A DNA stretch of 64,000 bases from Ochrobactrum vermis (lineage in GTDB: Bacteria; Pseudomonadota; Alphaproteobacteria; Rhizobiales; Rhizobiaceae). The stretch is from positions 697,001 to 761,000 of the forward strand of contig NZ_PCOC01000002.1 of the NCBI RefSeq assembly GCF_002975205.1, written 5' to 3'. The position numbers were made by a program, and so were the translations under genes. The notes beneath the pieces are model-generated. The model was not told the DNA's origin, did no database searches, and saw nothing but the letters and a program-made list of their open reading frames with translations. This document shows positions 8,729 to 17,657 of this stretch, piece after piece; within the stretch, counting starts at the first letter, position 1; each line of letters begins with the position of its first letter.

Positions 8729-9727
8729 ATGGACACGACAATCCGTGAGTTGAGCTATTCGCAAGCTATCCAGGAAGCAATGGCAATTGCCATGGAACGC
8801 GACGACCGCGTATTTCTGATGGGTGAAGATATTGGCGTCTATGGCGGCGCATTTCAGGTGACTGGTGATCTGGTGCATCGCTTCGGTGAAGACCGGGTCA
8901 TGGATACGCCGATTTCAGAACTGGGCGGCGCTGGTGTTGCTGTCGGTGCAGCACTGACCGGTATGCGTCCGATCTTTGAGTTTCAGTTCTCTGACTTTGC
9001 CGCGCTGGCGATGGAACAGATCGTCAATCAGGCCGCAAAAATCCGCTACATGCTTGGGGGGGCAGTTTCGGTGCCGCTGGTGATGCGCTTTCCGGCAGGT
9101 TCTGGAACGGGCGCTGCGGCACAGCACAGCCAAAGCCTTGAGGCATGGCTTGGCCATGTACCGGGCCTCAAAGTTTTGCAGCCTGCGACACCTTATGACG
9201 CCAAGGGCATGTTGCTTGCAGCTGTTGAAGATCCTGATCCGGTTATGATTTTCGAGCACAAGCTGCTCTACAAGACCAAAGGTCCGGTTCCTGAAGGCTT
9301 CTACACTGTGCCCATCGGTAAGGCGGAAGTGGTTCGCGAGGGTCGCGATCTGACCATCGTTGCGACGGCGATCATGGTTCACAAGGCGCTTGATGCGGCT
9401 GCCGAACTTGCCAGGGAAGGCATTGATGTTGAAGTGATCGATCTGCGCACAGTGCGTCCGATTGATCGCGAAACCATCATTAAAAGCGTCAAGAAGACGT
9501 CGAAGCTTCTTTGCGTTTATGAAGCCGTGAAAACCCTTGGCATTGGTGCTGAAATCTCTGCGATCGTGGCGGAAAGTGAGGCCTTCGACTATCTCGATGC
9601 GCCAATCGTCCGTCTAGGCGGCGCCGAAACTCCAATTCCTTATAATCCCGACCTTGAACGCGCGACGGTTCCACAGGTGCCCGATATCCTGAAAAGTGCT
9701 CGTGATCTGGCCAAGGGAGTGCGCTGA
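8729..9727 (+). CDS. TPP-dependent dehydrogenase E1 beta subunit, acetoin dehydrogenase (AcoB) type
   Basis: This 332-aa transketolase-like beta subunit has typical blocks: [53 protein letters not shown] and a C-terminal transketolase domain with [11 protein letters not shown]. The ATG at 8729 lies two bases after the alpha-subunit stop; an in-frame TTG at 8723 overlapping that stop is less likely. The alpha and beta subunits form the E1 heterotetramer. Confidence 0.88.
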   Translation: MDTTIRELSYSQAIQEAMAIAMERDDRVFLMGEDIGVYGGAFQVTGDLVHRFGEDRVMDTPISELGGAGVAVGAALTGMRPIFEFQFSDFAALAMEQIVNQAAKIRYMLGGAVSVPLVMRFPAGSGTGAAAQHSQSLEAWLGHVPGLKVLQPATPYDAKGMLLAAVEDPDPVMIFEHKLLYKTKGPVPEGFYTVPIGKAEVVREGRDLTIVATAIMVHKALDAAAELAREGIDVEVIDLRTVRPIDRETIIKSVKKTSKLLCVYEAVKTLGIGAEISAIVAESEAFDYLDAPIVRLGGAETPIPYNPDLERATVPQVPDILKSARDLAKGVR

Positions 9728-9729
9728 CC

Positions 9730-11067
9730 ATGGCTGTGGAAGTCATTCTCCCCAAGGTCGATATGGATATGGAGACGGGACAGATTTCGCGATGGTACGC
9801 CAAGGATGGCGATACTGTCACGAAAGGCCAGCTTCTCTTTGAAATCGAGACCGACAAGGCCGCGATGGAAGTCGATGCGCCGGCATCGGGCATCATCGCA
9901 GACATCAGCGCTTCTGAAGGGACAGTTGTGCCAGTTGGTCATACGGTGGCCTGGATTTATGCTGAAGGCGAAGAGCGCAACGGCAAATCGGCTCCTGCCA
10001 TTGAAGAACCGATTGTTGCCGCACCCGTTGAAACGGTCATCGAACCGACAATTTCAAAACAGGCCGAACCCAAGTCCTCCCAAGACGATGATGCGGGTTC
10101 AGCCAACGATGTGCGGGCAACGCCGCTTGCTCGTCGGCTTGCGCGGGAAGCAGGGATTGATCTGACGTCCATTCAGGGTTCAGGCCCGAAGGGCCGCGTG
10201 CAGAAGAAGGACATTGAGGGCAATATCAGCGTCGCGAAGCCGGTAGCTGCGGTGGCCGCTAAATCGCCTGCAAGCAAAGATGCCGAACCTTCGGCTCTTG
10301 GACAGCTCAACGCTGTTTGGTTGCGGGAGGGGGACGCAGGCCGTCTGCCGATTGTCCTGCTTCACGGCTTTGCGGCTGATCTGAATTCGTGGCGTGGATT
10401 GTTTGCCGGGGCATCGCTCGGTCATCCGATCCTGGCAATCGATCTTCCCGGACACGGCAATTCACCACGTGCCGTTCCTGAAAGCATTGATGATATTGCT
10501 GTTGCTGTGGAGACGACGCTGGCATCCCTGGGCGTGACGTCGTGCTTGTTGGCCGGTCACTCCCTCGGCGGAGCTGTCGCGACTGTCACGGCGGCACGCG
10601 GTGTTGTCGATGTACGTTCCTTGCTGCTGATTTCGTCAGGTGGCCTGGGACCGCAGATCAATGGCGCATTTATAAAAGGTCTTGTCGGCGCGAAAAGCGA
10701 AGCCAGTATCGTTCCCTGGCTGAAGCTGCTCGTTACTGACGAGAGCCGTCTGACGAAGCCGTTCATCAACGCAACCGTTGCTCAAGCTTTCGACGCAGAA
10801 CTGCGCAACACGCAGGAAGCGATTGGCGCCCGCTTGTTTGCAGATGGCACGCAGACCTTTGAGGTTCGCTCAAGCATTGCCACGCTTGCGATGCCAGTGC
10901 GGCTTATCTTCGGTGCCGAAGACCGCGTTATCCCGGTTGCCCATGCTCATGGCTTGCCGGGTAAAGTGGGGGTCCACATTTTTGCAGGTTGCGGACATAT
11001 GCCACAAATCGAAGAACGGGCTGCCGTGCTGCAAATTCTTAAAGAGTGTGCTGCCGCAGCCAATTGA
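9730..11067 (+). CDS. Lipoyl E2 with C-terminal alpha/beta hydrolase (AcoC type)
   Basis: This 445-aa protein has three parts. Residues about 1-78 are a lipoyl domain with the lipoylated lysine in ETDKAAMEV. Residues about 130-165 are a peripheral-subunit-binding domain (ATPLARRLAREAGID...GSGPKGRV). Residues about 190-445 are an alpha/beta hydrolase with the nucleophile elbow GHSLGGA and a late GCGHMPQIEE histidine. The usual chloramphenicol-acetyltransferase-like E2 core is absent, as in acetoin dehydrogenase E2 proteins, so the hydrolase fold replaces it. The start is two bases after the E1-beta stop behind AAGGGAG. No E3 (dihydrolipoamide dehydrogenase) gene is in the window, so E3 must be shared. 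Confidence 0.87.
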   Translation: MAVEVILPKVDMDMETGQISRWYAKDGDTVTKGQLLFEIETDKAAMEVDAPASGIIADISASEGTVVPVGHTVAWIYAEGEERNGKSAPAIEEPIVAAPVETVIEPTISKQAEPKSSQDDDAGSANDVRATPLARRLAREAGIDLTSIQGSGPKGRVQKKDIEGNISVAKPVAAVAAKSPASKDAEPSALGQLNAVWLREGDAGRLPIVLLHGFAADLNSWRGLFAGASLGHPILAIDLPGHGNSPRAVPESIDDIAVAVETTLASLGVTSCLLAGHSLGGAVATVTAARGVVDVRSLLLISSGGLGPQINGAFIKGLVGAKSEASIVPWLKLLVTDESRLTKPFINATVAQAFDAELRNTQEAIGARLFADGTQTFEVRSSIATLAMPVRLIFGAEDRVIPVAHAHGLPGKVGVHIFAGCGHMPQIEERAAVLQILKECAAAAN

Positions 11068-11082
11068 TGCGGTAATGAAAAG

Positions 11083-11112
11083 AAAGCACATCGTTTTACG
11101 ACGATGTGCTTT
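11083..11112. terminator. Rho-independent terminator, probably bidirectional
   Basis: Twelve-base perfect stem (AAAGCACATCGT / ACGATGTGCTTT) with a 6-base loop and a following T run. It lies between the convergent E2 and SorC-type regulator genes, and the A run on the other side allows use from both strands. Confidence 0.85.
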
Positions 11113-11118
11113 TTGCTG

Positions 11119-12147
11119 TTACTCTGATTGCGTCTTGTCTTTGAGCATCTGCGCGGCACTTTCCTCATCAGTGATGAGAACTGTCGGCTTCAAAAGCTCG
11201 ACTGCGCCAAGCAGTGCTGCGATCTTCTCTTTGCCGCCTGATGTAAGAATACGCTGCGGCGTCTTCTGAAGGCTCTCGATTTTGGCCGACATAACACGGT
11301 CATGCACCGGATCATCGACGATCTTGCCGCTCTTGTCATAGAAGTGGAACAGCACGTCACCGACAGCACCATTTTCGATGAGCGACAGTTTCTGCGCCTC
11401 ATCGATCAGGCCCACACGATAAGACGTGCTGCTCGCAGTCTGAATATCACCGACGCTGAGTAGAACCATGTCGAGTTCTTCGGCCATGTCCAGCACAGTA
11501 TTCAACCCACAACGCTCGATAAGAGCGATCCGCGTTTCTTTGCTGTCGACCAGTGCGGGGGCGGGGATCAGATAGCCTTCGCCCTGAAAAATCTGCGCAA
11601 ACTGCCAGGCAAATTCCGGTGGGTTTGAGCGACGCGGCTGTACGATGCCGCCGAGTAGAGAGATAACTTTCAAGTCATTGAGCGGGCGTGCACCGATATG
11701 TTGCAAAGTGCTGGAAAGGGTACGCCCCCAGCCCACGCCGATCGTCATGCCGTGCTGCACTTTTTCCGAAAGATAGGCGCCGGTGGCAGCACTGATCGGC
11801 GGAATCGGATCGATGTCGGGCGAAGAGAGCGGCGCGACAATGGCGCGCTCAAGACAGAAGGTCTTCTCAAGCTGAACTTCCAATGATGTCAGACTTGCCA
11901 GCTTGCCTTCGATAGTAATCTTTACTTCATTTCGAGCGCGGGCATCGGCAAGAAGGCGAACGATCGTGACACGGCCGACACCAAGCGCTTCCGCGATGTC
12001 GTTCTGGGTCATCTGCTCGACGTAATACATCCACGCCGCGCGTGTTCTCAACCGGCTTGTACGGTTTTCAGCAGCCACACCTTCCGATCCAATGACGAGG
12101 TCTGTTGCTTCCGGATTTTTCTGCGTCTTCTTGCCGGCTTTTTTCAA
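11119..12147 (-). CDS. SorC/DeoR-type sugar-binding transcriptional regulator
   Basis: This 342-aa protein has an N-terminal helix-turn-helix (residues about 40-75; MTQNDIAEALGVGRVTIVRLLADAR) followed by a SorC-type sugar-phosphate-binding domain with GVGWGRTLSSTLQHI. Such proteins sense phosphorylated sugars or polyols made by a PTS. It starts at a TTG behind GAGGGA; no better ATG precedes the helix-turn-helix. It lies between the DRL/E1/E2 operon and the second PTS operon, and is the most likely reader of the GAACATTTGT sites in front of both. Confidence 0.85.
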   Translation of the reverse strand: MKKAGKKTQKNPEATDLVIGSEGVAAENRTSRLRTRAAWMYYVEQMTQNDIAEALGVGRVTIVRLLADARARNEVKITIEGKLASLTSLEVQLEKTFCLERAIVAPLSSPDIDPIPPISAATGAYLSEKVQHGMTIGVGWGRTLSSTLQHIGARPLNDLKVISLLGGIVQPRRSNPPEFAWQFAQIFQGEGYLIPAPALVDSKETRIALIERCGLNTVLDMAEELDMVLLSVGDIQTASSTSYRVGLIDEAQKLSLIENGAVGDVLFHFYDKSGKIVDDPVHDRVMSAKIESLQKTPQRILTSGGKEKIAALLGAVELLKPTVLITDEESAAQMLKDKTQSE

Positions 12148-12294
12148 AGCTATCCCTCAAATTAATGGCGTATTATTGCACTATAGAAACGCTGTTCTTA
12201 CACCGAAACTATTGCTTTTCCACGCGAAGGCAAACAATAATTCATGTGCTTGGTGCATCCTGTTATGATGGCGCTGTAGTTGAGGAAAATGAAT

Positions 12295-13080
12295 ATGTTA
12301 CGCACTCTTTCGGAAGAAATTGCAGTCAATCTGAAGGACCGCCTGCGCGAGGTTCGATACATGATTCGTCGCAATCGCCATGAAAGTTTGCAGGGCGAGC
12401 AGGCGGCGGTGCGTCCTGGCGAAATCGTATCGCCGGAATTGTTGCTGGGACATGCGGCGAGCATGATGGACAAGGCGCTGACGACGGCTGAAACAATTTC
12501 GATTTCACTGATTTCGTCGAACCCAAATGTGCATAACAGCGCACCGCATGTAAAAAGCCTGTCGGTTTATTTCAGCGCTGGCGCCGAGGGTGTTCGGGCT
12601 TTTCGTAAGGATATGTATTATCTCACGAAGGAAGTACTCCGCCGCCATCAGTTGCAGAATGTGCTGATTCAGGAAGCCACGTTTGTGACGGTCCATGCCA
12701 GGATGGTGCAAAAGCACGGCTCGTTGCTGAAGAGTGTGTTTTCTGCAGAAGCAGGTGAAACGAAAATCGCGGCAACGGCCAAAGCTGTTGCAGCCATGTT
12801 TCTGGAACTGCTTGGCGAAAGGCCTGTGCGATTTATCTCGATGGACGGGCATTGCGACCCTCAGACTCTGCGCAAATTTGAAGCGACTTGCTTTGCGGCA
12901 GTTGGTGTTGCCTGTGGTCTGGCAACTGCAAAAGCGGCAGATCTGGCGGGCGTCGATCCTTTGGAAAGTGCAATTCTGGCACTGGATGCGCGACATGATC
13001 GTCTCATGCAGGCGGCAGAAGACCGCGATCAGGCACAGCTCGAAAGATTGTTCCAGACCTTAATTGCTCATCTTCCGTAA
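12295..13080 (+). CDS. Conserved-looking protein of unknown function in PTS locus
   Basis: I do not recognise this 261-aa protein. It has no obvious signal peptide or membrane segment and looks mostly helical. Visible features are an Arg-rich start (LKDRLREVRYMIRRNR), a ...RFISMDGHCDPQTLRKFEATCFAAVG stretch and a C-terminus rich in Ala, Asp and Arg. The ATG at 12295 is best spaced from the AGGA ribosome site; ATG 12289 and TTG 12280 are alternatives. It is divergent from the SorC regulator (147 bases between) and convergent with the HPr-EI gene, so it may belong to the PTS regulon, but nothing in the sequence gives its job. Confidence 0.7.
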   Translation: MLRTLSEEIAVNLKDRLREVRYMIRRNRHESLQGEQAAVRPGEIVSPELLLGHAASMMDKALTTAETISISLISSNPNVHNSAPHVKSLSVYFSAGAEGVRAFRKDMYYLTKEVLRRHQLQNVLIQEATFVTVHARMVQKHGSLLKSVFSAEAGETKIAATAKAVAAMFLELLGERPVRFISMDGHCDPQTLRKFEATCFAAVGVACGLATAKAADLAGVDPLESAILALDARHDRLMQAAEDRDQAQLERLFQTLIAHLP

Positions 13081-13088
13081 GGAAAAGC

Positions 13089-13106
13089 CCGGATATGGCT
13101 ATCCGG
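13089..13106. terminator. Short hairpin between convergent genes
   Basis: Seven-base stem CCGGATA / TATCCGG with a TGGC loop, in the 55-base gap between the unknown gene and the end of HPr-EI. It has only a weak T stretch, so it is a modest candidate terminator. Confidence 0.4.
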
Positions 13107-13135
13107 ACCTTTAACAGGTGCTTCGCGGGCGAAGT

Positions 13136-15124
13136 CTAACTTCCAAACATATCTGCGATAAGCTTTTTTGCGCGGGGGATTGAAGCCGGACTCATGCTGA
13201 GTTCGGTCAGGCCCATACGCAGGAATTCGCCGATAAGCTCCGGCTTGCCGGCAGCTTCACCGCACATGCCGACCATGATACCTGCTTCTGTCCCCGCTTT
13301 TGCGGTCATCTCGATTGCAGCCATTACGGCTGGGTGGCTGACGTCGTTGAGTTTCGCAACGGTCGGGTTGAGCCGATCCGCAGCCATCACATACTGCGTC
13401 AGATCATTGGTGCCGATGGAAAAGAAGGCTGCTTCTTTTGCGAGTTCTCGGGCAGCGAAAACCGCCGCGGGAGTCTCGATCATCACGCCAAGGTCAAACT
13501 CGGCAAAGGCCTTGCCTTCGGTTTCAAGCTCAGTGATGCAGTCCGCGATAAGATGCTTGGTTGCACGGATTTCTTCAACATCCGAAACCATCGGCAACAT
13601 CACTTTGAGATTGCCGTTGACCGCTGAGCGCAACAGCGCCCGCAACTGCGGCTTGAACACATCCGGGCGGTCCAGACACATGCGAATGCCGCGCCAGCCA
13701 AGGAACGGGTTTTCCTCTTCGGGAAATTCGACGCCGGCAATCGGCTTGTCACCGCCGATATCCAGCGTGCGCACGATAACCGGGTTTGGCGCAAAAGCTT
13801 TCAGAAGTGCCGTATAGGTTTCTGTCTGCATATCTTCGGAAGGCAGGTGAATGTGCTTCATGAAGAGAAGTTCGGTGCGGAAAAGTCCGACCCCCATCGC
13901 ACCGGCTTCGAGTGCTACATCGATCTCTTCCAGCGCACCCATATTGGCTGCGACTTCGATGATTGTTCCGTCGGCCCGACGCGGCGTGATGGAGCGGTAA
14001 GCATCCAGCGTCTGCTTTTCCTGCAATGCTTTGGAAATGCGCGCTTCGATTTCGTTACGGGTTGCGTCATCCGGATCGGAGTGAACGATGCCGAAACTTC
14101 CGTCCACGGCTACGGTTTTGGCATTCTTGAGTTGTTGAACTGCACTTCCAAGGCCAAGAACCGCAGGTATGCCGTGCGTGCGTGCAATGATGGCCACATG
14201 CGATGTCGCGCCGCCATGACCGCAGACGACGCCGCTGATTTTCTTCAGTGGTGCGCGCGCCAGATCCCAGGCGCCGATGTCTTCGGCGATGAGTACGGAG
14301 CCTTCCGGCAGTCCTTCCAGATTGATGTCTTCCTTGCCAAGCAGAGCAAGACAAATCTGGCGGCTGACAGCGTGAACATCATCTGCGCGCGCATTAAGAT
14401 ATGGATCGTCGAGTGCTGCAAATTGACCTGCTACAGTTGAAGCTGCGGCGAGCATTGCGGAAATGCCATCCAGACCGCCGCGAATAAGCGCAAGCGCTTC
14501 GTCAGTCAGACTGTCATCTGCAGCAATATCCTTCAATGCAGCGATGATACCCCTATCAGTGTCGGCGAGATCGCCGCTGGAGAGGGAAGCATCCATGCGT
14601 TGTTGCACTGTTGCGATAGCCGATCTGAAGTGGGCAATCTCCGCGTCTATTTCAGAAGCCGCAAGCTTCCGGCCTAAAGGTTTGATTTCTTCGGGAAAAA
14701 ACGGAAACGCTGTTCCTAAAGAAATACCTTCGCTGGCCCCCACGCCTTTTATCTGACCTGCGGGAAGCGTTATCGTCATTGCAGGCCGAGCATCGGGGGG
14801 AGACGTGGTTTCGACTTGAGGGGCAGCCGTGGGAACAGGGCTAGCCGGTGTGTTGGTTTCTTCGAGGCCAGCCTGTGGGTTTTCCAGATAGCCGATCAGG
14901 GCCTCAATGGCTTCAATCGCGTCTGCCCCATTGGCGCGAACGGTCACTTCATCGAGCTCTTTCACGCCAAGCAGCATCAGTTTGACGGAACTTTTGGCGC
15001 TTACGCTTTTCCCGGCTTTGGCAATTTCGATATCACTTTCAAAACCCTTGGCCAGTTTAACGAAGCGAGTTGCAGGGCGCGCATGCAGCCCTTCGTGCAC
15101 CCGGACGATAGTCGAGCGTTCCAT
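13136..15124 (-). CDS. HPr-Enzyme I fusion (PTS phosphoenolpyruvate-protein phosphotransferase)
   Basis: This 662-aa protein joins an HPr domain (residues 1-90, phosphorylated His14 in GLHARPAT) through a Pro/Thr-rich linker to a complete Enzyme I. The EI part shows GGATSHVAIIART with the phospho-histidine, the FRTELLFM and MIETPAA blocks, SIGTNDLTQY and the GMCGEAAG active-site cysteine motif. It has no N-terminal GAF domain, so it is not the EI-Ntr type common in alphaproteobacteria. It draws phosphate from PEP and probably feeds both EII sets in this locus. It is the last gene of the gutM-EIIC-EIIB-EIIA series, 108 bases after EIIA. Confidence 0.92.
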   Translation of the reverse strand: MERSTIVRVHEGLHARPATRFVKLAKGFESDIEIAKAGKSVSAKSSVKLMLLGVKELDEVTVRANGADAIEAIEALIGYLENPQAGLEETNTPASPVPTAAPQVETTSPPDARPAMTITLPAGQIKGVGASEGISLGTAFPFFPEEIKPLGRKLAASEIDAEIAHFRSAIATVQQRMDASLSSGDLADTDRGIIAALKDIAADDSLTDEALALIRGGLDGISAMLAAASTVAGQFAALDDPYLNARADDVHAVSRQICLALLGKEDINLEGLPEGSVLIAEDIGAWDLARAPLKKISGVVCGHGGATSHVAIIARTHGIPAVLGLGSAVQQLKNAKTVAVDGSFGIVHSDPDDATRNEIEARISKALQEKQTLDAYRSITPRRADGTIIEVAANMGALEEIDVALEAGAMGVGLFRTELLFMKHIHLPSEDMQTETYTALLKAFAPNPVIVRTLDIGGDKPIAGVEFPEEENPFLGWRGIRMCLDRPDVFKPQLRALLRSAVNGNLKVMLPMVSDVEEIRATKHLIADCITELETEGKAFAEFDLGVMIETPAAVFAARELAKEAAFFSIGTNDLTQYVMAADRLNPTVAKLNDVSHPAVMAAIEMTAKAGTEAGIMVGMCGEAAGKPELIGEFLRMGLTELSMSPASIPRAKKLIADMFGS

Positions 15125-15232
15125 TTATGTAAGCCTCAAATCGACATCTGAAACATTCCGACATCGGTGATGTGGAAACCCATTCCAGTTGTCTGTTTTA
15201 ACACGCAAATCCAAATCGATGTGTGGCCAGTC

Positions 15233-15613
15233 TCAGCCGCCGATGGTGATGATCTGCCCTTCTTTGAGAGCAGCGACAAGCTCCTCGCCTGCTATTTCGC
15301 TGGCACAGATTTCACCTGGGCGGTCTGTCGAATCCGCGCCTGTGAATGAAATAACGACATGTCCGATTTCGCGCACTTTCTGCCAGGCACTTTCGCCAAC
15401 CGCGGTGATTTGCGCGTTCAGCGAGCCTATCGTGATCTGTGCTCCAATGGCGGGAGCCGATGCTTCCGGACCTTCTTCCACAACGTGAAGAACAGATACT
15501 TCTGCCAATTCAGGCGGCGACCCGTCGGCAAACAGGATGAGAACGCCGCCTTCGGCGAGATCCGCGACTTCCGGGCCGATCGCGGTGATCCGCGTTTTCA
15601 GATGTATCGACAT
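15233..15613 (-). CDS. PTS EIIA component, glucitol/sorbitol (SrlB/GutB) family
   Basis: This 126-aa protein starts at an ATG behind AAGGA; a longer reading frame extends 40 codons upstream but lacks family similarity. The likely phosphorylated histidine is His43 (VSVLHVVEEG), the same position as in E. coli SrlB, and the C-terminal half shows the family pattern ...VREIGHVVISFTG. It passes phosphate from HPr to the EIIB encoded upstream. It is separated from the EIIB gene by a mosaic repeat. Confidence 0.88.
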   Translation of the reverse strand: MSIHLKTRITAIGPEVADLAEGGVLILFADGSPPELAEVSVLHVVEEGPEASAPAIGAQITIGSLNAQITAVGESAWQKVREIGHVVISFTGADSTDRPGEICASEIAGEELVAALKEGQIITIGG

Positions 15614-15734
15614 AGAAGCGGTCCTTTCTTGGTATGGTCGTTCGATGCTCGGGAAATCGATTGGGGCATCTTGTTGCACATGTTTGGGCGATTGCCTGCC
15701 GCCGCTTTTGCCGCGGCAGGCTGAGAGCTTCAAA

Positions 15735-15832
15735 GCGCATCCCGAAAAGTGTGAAACGGTTTTCGGGTAAGATGCGCGTCCAAAAAGTATCTAGAGCGCC
15801 GATCTGGTTCAATCAGATCGAAACGCGCTCTA
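15735..15832. repeat. Two-module intergenic mosaic (RIME-like) repeat
   Basis: The first module (15735-15777) is a hairpin bounded by GCGCATC and GATGCGC, with CCGAAAA / TTTTCGG inside. The second (15792-15832) is bounded by TAGAGCGC and GCGCTCTA, with CGATCTG / CAGATCG inside. A partial copy of the second module is at 4092-4124. The end of the second module overlaps the stop codon of the glucitol EIIB gene. Such palindromic modules are dispersed between genes in Rhizobiales. Confidence 0.7.
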
Positions 15833-16813
15833 AAGCACGGCGAGGCTGACAAGCCATGCGATCAGAACCGAAAGCGGGCCCATGATCTGACGGCTGATCA
15901 GAACTGCAGGTACACCAATTTCGATGGTCTTGGGCTTGGCTTCTCCGAGCGCCAGACCAACCGGCACGAAGTCGCAACCGACCTGTGTGTTGTAGGCAAA
16001 CAGTGCGGGCAGGGCCATCGCCGGAGCGATTGTTCCGTTTGCGATCTGCGGTCCGATGATTGCCACGCCGACAACCTGCGCGATAACCGCACCCGGTCCG
16101 AGAATTGGCGACAGGAACGGCAAGCCGCAAATTGCGGAAAGCACAAGCAAGCCGACAATGTTATTGGCAAGCGGTCCGAGCGGCTGAGCAAGGATGTCGC
16201 CGATACCCGTGTAGAGGATCAGGCCGATCAACATGGTCACGAATGCCATGAATGGCAGAACGTTACGGATAACCTGATCGATTGTGCGGCGTCCGGCCTG
16301 GAAGAAGATGCCAACCACACGGCCCATCACGCGACCGATGCTGCTGATAAGGCCGACAATGCCGCCTTCGCTTGGTAGTTCTACCGGCGCAGGCGTGTCT
16401 TCTTCAACCGTCGCAGCAGCAGGGGCGGCGGCTGAGCCATCAGCAGGAACGATGTTTTCCGGCTTCACACCCGACACGTAAATGTCTTCGGTAATGAACT
16501 GTGCCAGCGGTCCAGACTGTCCAACCGGCGTGATGTTCACCGTTGGAATACGCTTGCGTGGATAGACGCCGCAACGGGCTGTGCCGCCGCAATCGACAAC
16601 CACGACTGCCATTTCGCTTTCGATCGGCGGCGAGCGGAAACCGTCAACGGCTTCTGCGCCGGTCAGCTCGGCAATCCGGCGCGCAAGCGGATGAATGCCT
16701 CCGCCGGTGACCGATACAACTTTGCTGCGCTGCTCGGTCGGCTGAATGACCAGCGGGCCGCCCCAACCGTTGGAGCCGCGGGAAATCTTAACTGCCTTAT
16801 AGGTCTTCACCAT
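15830..16813 (-). CDS. PTS EIIB component, glucitol/sorbitol (SrlE) family
   Basis: This 327-aa protein has an N-terminal cytosolic EIIB domain with the phosphocysteine motif VVDCGGTARCGVYPRKRIPT, then a membrane half with FFQAGRRTIDQVIRNVLPFMAFV and LGPGAVIAQVVG. The layout and many residues match E. coli SrlE closely as I remember it. It starts behind GGGGAGG. With EIIC (next gene upstream) and EIIA it imports and phosphorylates a hexitol-like polyol. The stop codon lies inside a mosaic repeat, so the extreme C-terminus may have been reshaped. Confidence 0.92.
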   Translation of the reverse strand: MVKTYKAVKISRGSNGWGGPLVIQPTEQRSKVVSVTGGGIHPLARRIAELTGAEAVDGFRSPPIESEMAVVVVDCGGTARCGVYPRKRIPTVNITPVGQSGPLAQFITEDIYVSGVKPENIVPADGSAAAPAAATVEEDTPAPVELPSEGGIVGLISSIGRVMGRVVGIFFQAGRRTIDQVIRNVLPFMAFVTMLIGLILYTGIGDILAQPLGPLANNIVGLLVLSAICGLPFLSPILGPGAVIAQVVGVAIIGPQIANGTIAPAMALPALFAYNTQVGCDFVPVGLALGEAKPKTIEIGVPAVLISRQIMGPLSVLIAWLVSLAVL

Positions 16814-16834
16814 GTCGTCCTCCCCAATTCCCGC

Positions 16835-17620
16835 TTAAAGCTCAATGCCCTGACGCCGCGCCATAATGGCGGTGATGCGTTCAGTAAGCATGCCTTTAAG
16901 GAGGATCACGACGAGACCCACGATGGCGTACCAGATGGCGACGTTGATGTGATAACCTGTTGGAACTGCGCCCTTCTTCTCAAGTTCGAGAAGGGCAACG
17001 AGTACACCACCCCAGACGAAATATTCGCCCGGATTGATATGCGGGAAAAGACCCAGCGGCGGATGGACGTAGGATACAGCTGCATCGTAGAAAGCAGGCT
17101 TGTATTTCTCGTCCAGGAACGAACCGAATGTATAAGCCATCGGGTTGGTCAGGAAGAAGACCGAAAGAACAGGCAGAACCGTGTAGCGGGTGAGCGCAAT
17201 ACGTCCGGCGCTGCGTGCAATACCATGGACGCGCTTTTCACCGACCAATTCGGTTACGGCATAGAAGGCGGTCATCAGCACGACGAGGGTCGGGATGATG
17301 CCCGTTACAAACCCCGCAAAAACTTCGCCGCCCTTCTGGAAAACGCCAATGAAGTGCTTGCCGATTGAGGCAAGCCAGCCGAGCTGTTCTTCCTGCTGAA
17401 CGTTCTGAAGTCGTTCCTTGAACTGATCGACTGTAATTCCGCCGCTGCCAGCATCGCCCGGCGCGGTGGTCGTTGCTTGCGCAAGCTGCAGTAGATCATT
17501 TCCCGCGTGCTCTGCGGCATGTTTGCCATGCAGTGCGGCATCGGAAATCATACTGCCAGCCATATGGATAGATTGCATTGTTACGTCGGCATGTTGTGCC
17601 AACATCGTCACTATCGACAT
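16835..17620 (-). CDS. PTS EIIC component, glucitol/sorbitol (SrlA) family, with N-terminal extension
   Basis: The ATG at 17620 follows GAGGAGG and gives 261 aa, against about 187 aa for E. coli SrlA. The family core starts near residue 90 (IGVFQKGGEVFAGFVTGIIPTL) and continues with EKYKPAFYDAA and GLFPHINPGEYFV. The first 85 or so residues are an extra region rich in Ala, His and Gln (AEHAGNDLLQLAQATTTAP), without clear membrane segments. The gene lies between gutM and the EIIB gene. Confidence 0.9.
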   Translation of the reverse strand: MSIVTMLAQHADVTMQSIHMAGSMISDAALHGKHAAEHAGNDLLQLAQATTTAPGDAGSGGITVDQFKERLQNVQQEEQLGWLASIGKHFIGVFQKGGEVFAGFVTGIIPTLVVLMTAFYAVTELVGEKRVHGIARSAGRIALTRYTVLPVLSVFFLTNPMAYTFGSFLDEKYKPAFYDAAVSYVHPPLGLFPHINPGEYFVWGGVLVALLELEKKGAVPTGYHINVAIWYAIVGLVVILLKGMLTERITAIMARRQGIEL

Positions 17621-17657
17621 TGTTCCTCCTCGATTGCTTGTTTCAGGCAAGCAACTC

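Noticed and set aside
7398..8741. 447-codon open frame on the minus strand opposite the E1-alpha gene
   Set aside because: It is a shadow of a high-GC coding gene in the opposite frame; the E1-alpha protein is unmistakable.
7689..11067. Calling the E1/E2 genes a pyruvate dehydrogenase
   Set aside because: The E2 has an alpha/beta hydrolase instead of the acyltransferase core and the genes sit in a polyol-PTS locus, so the acetoin-type family fits better.
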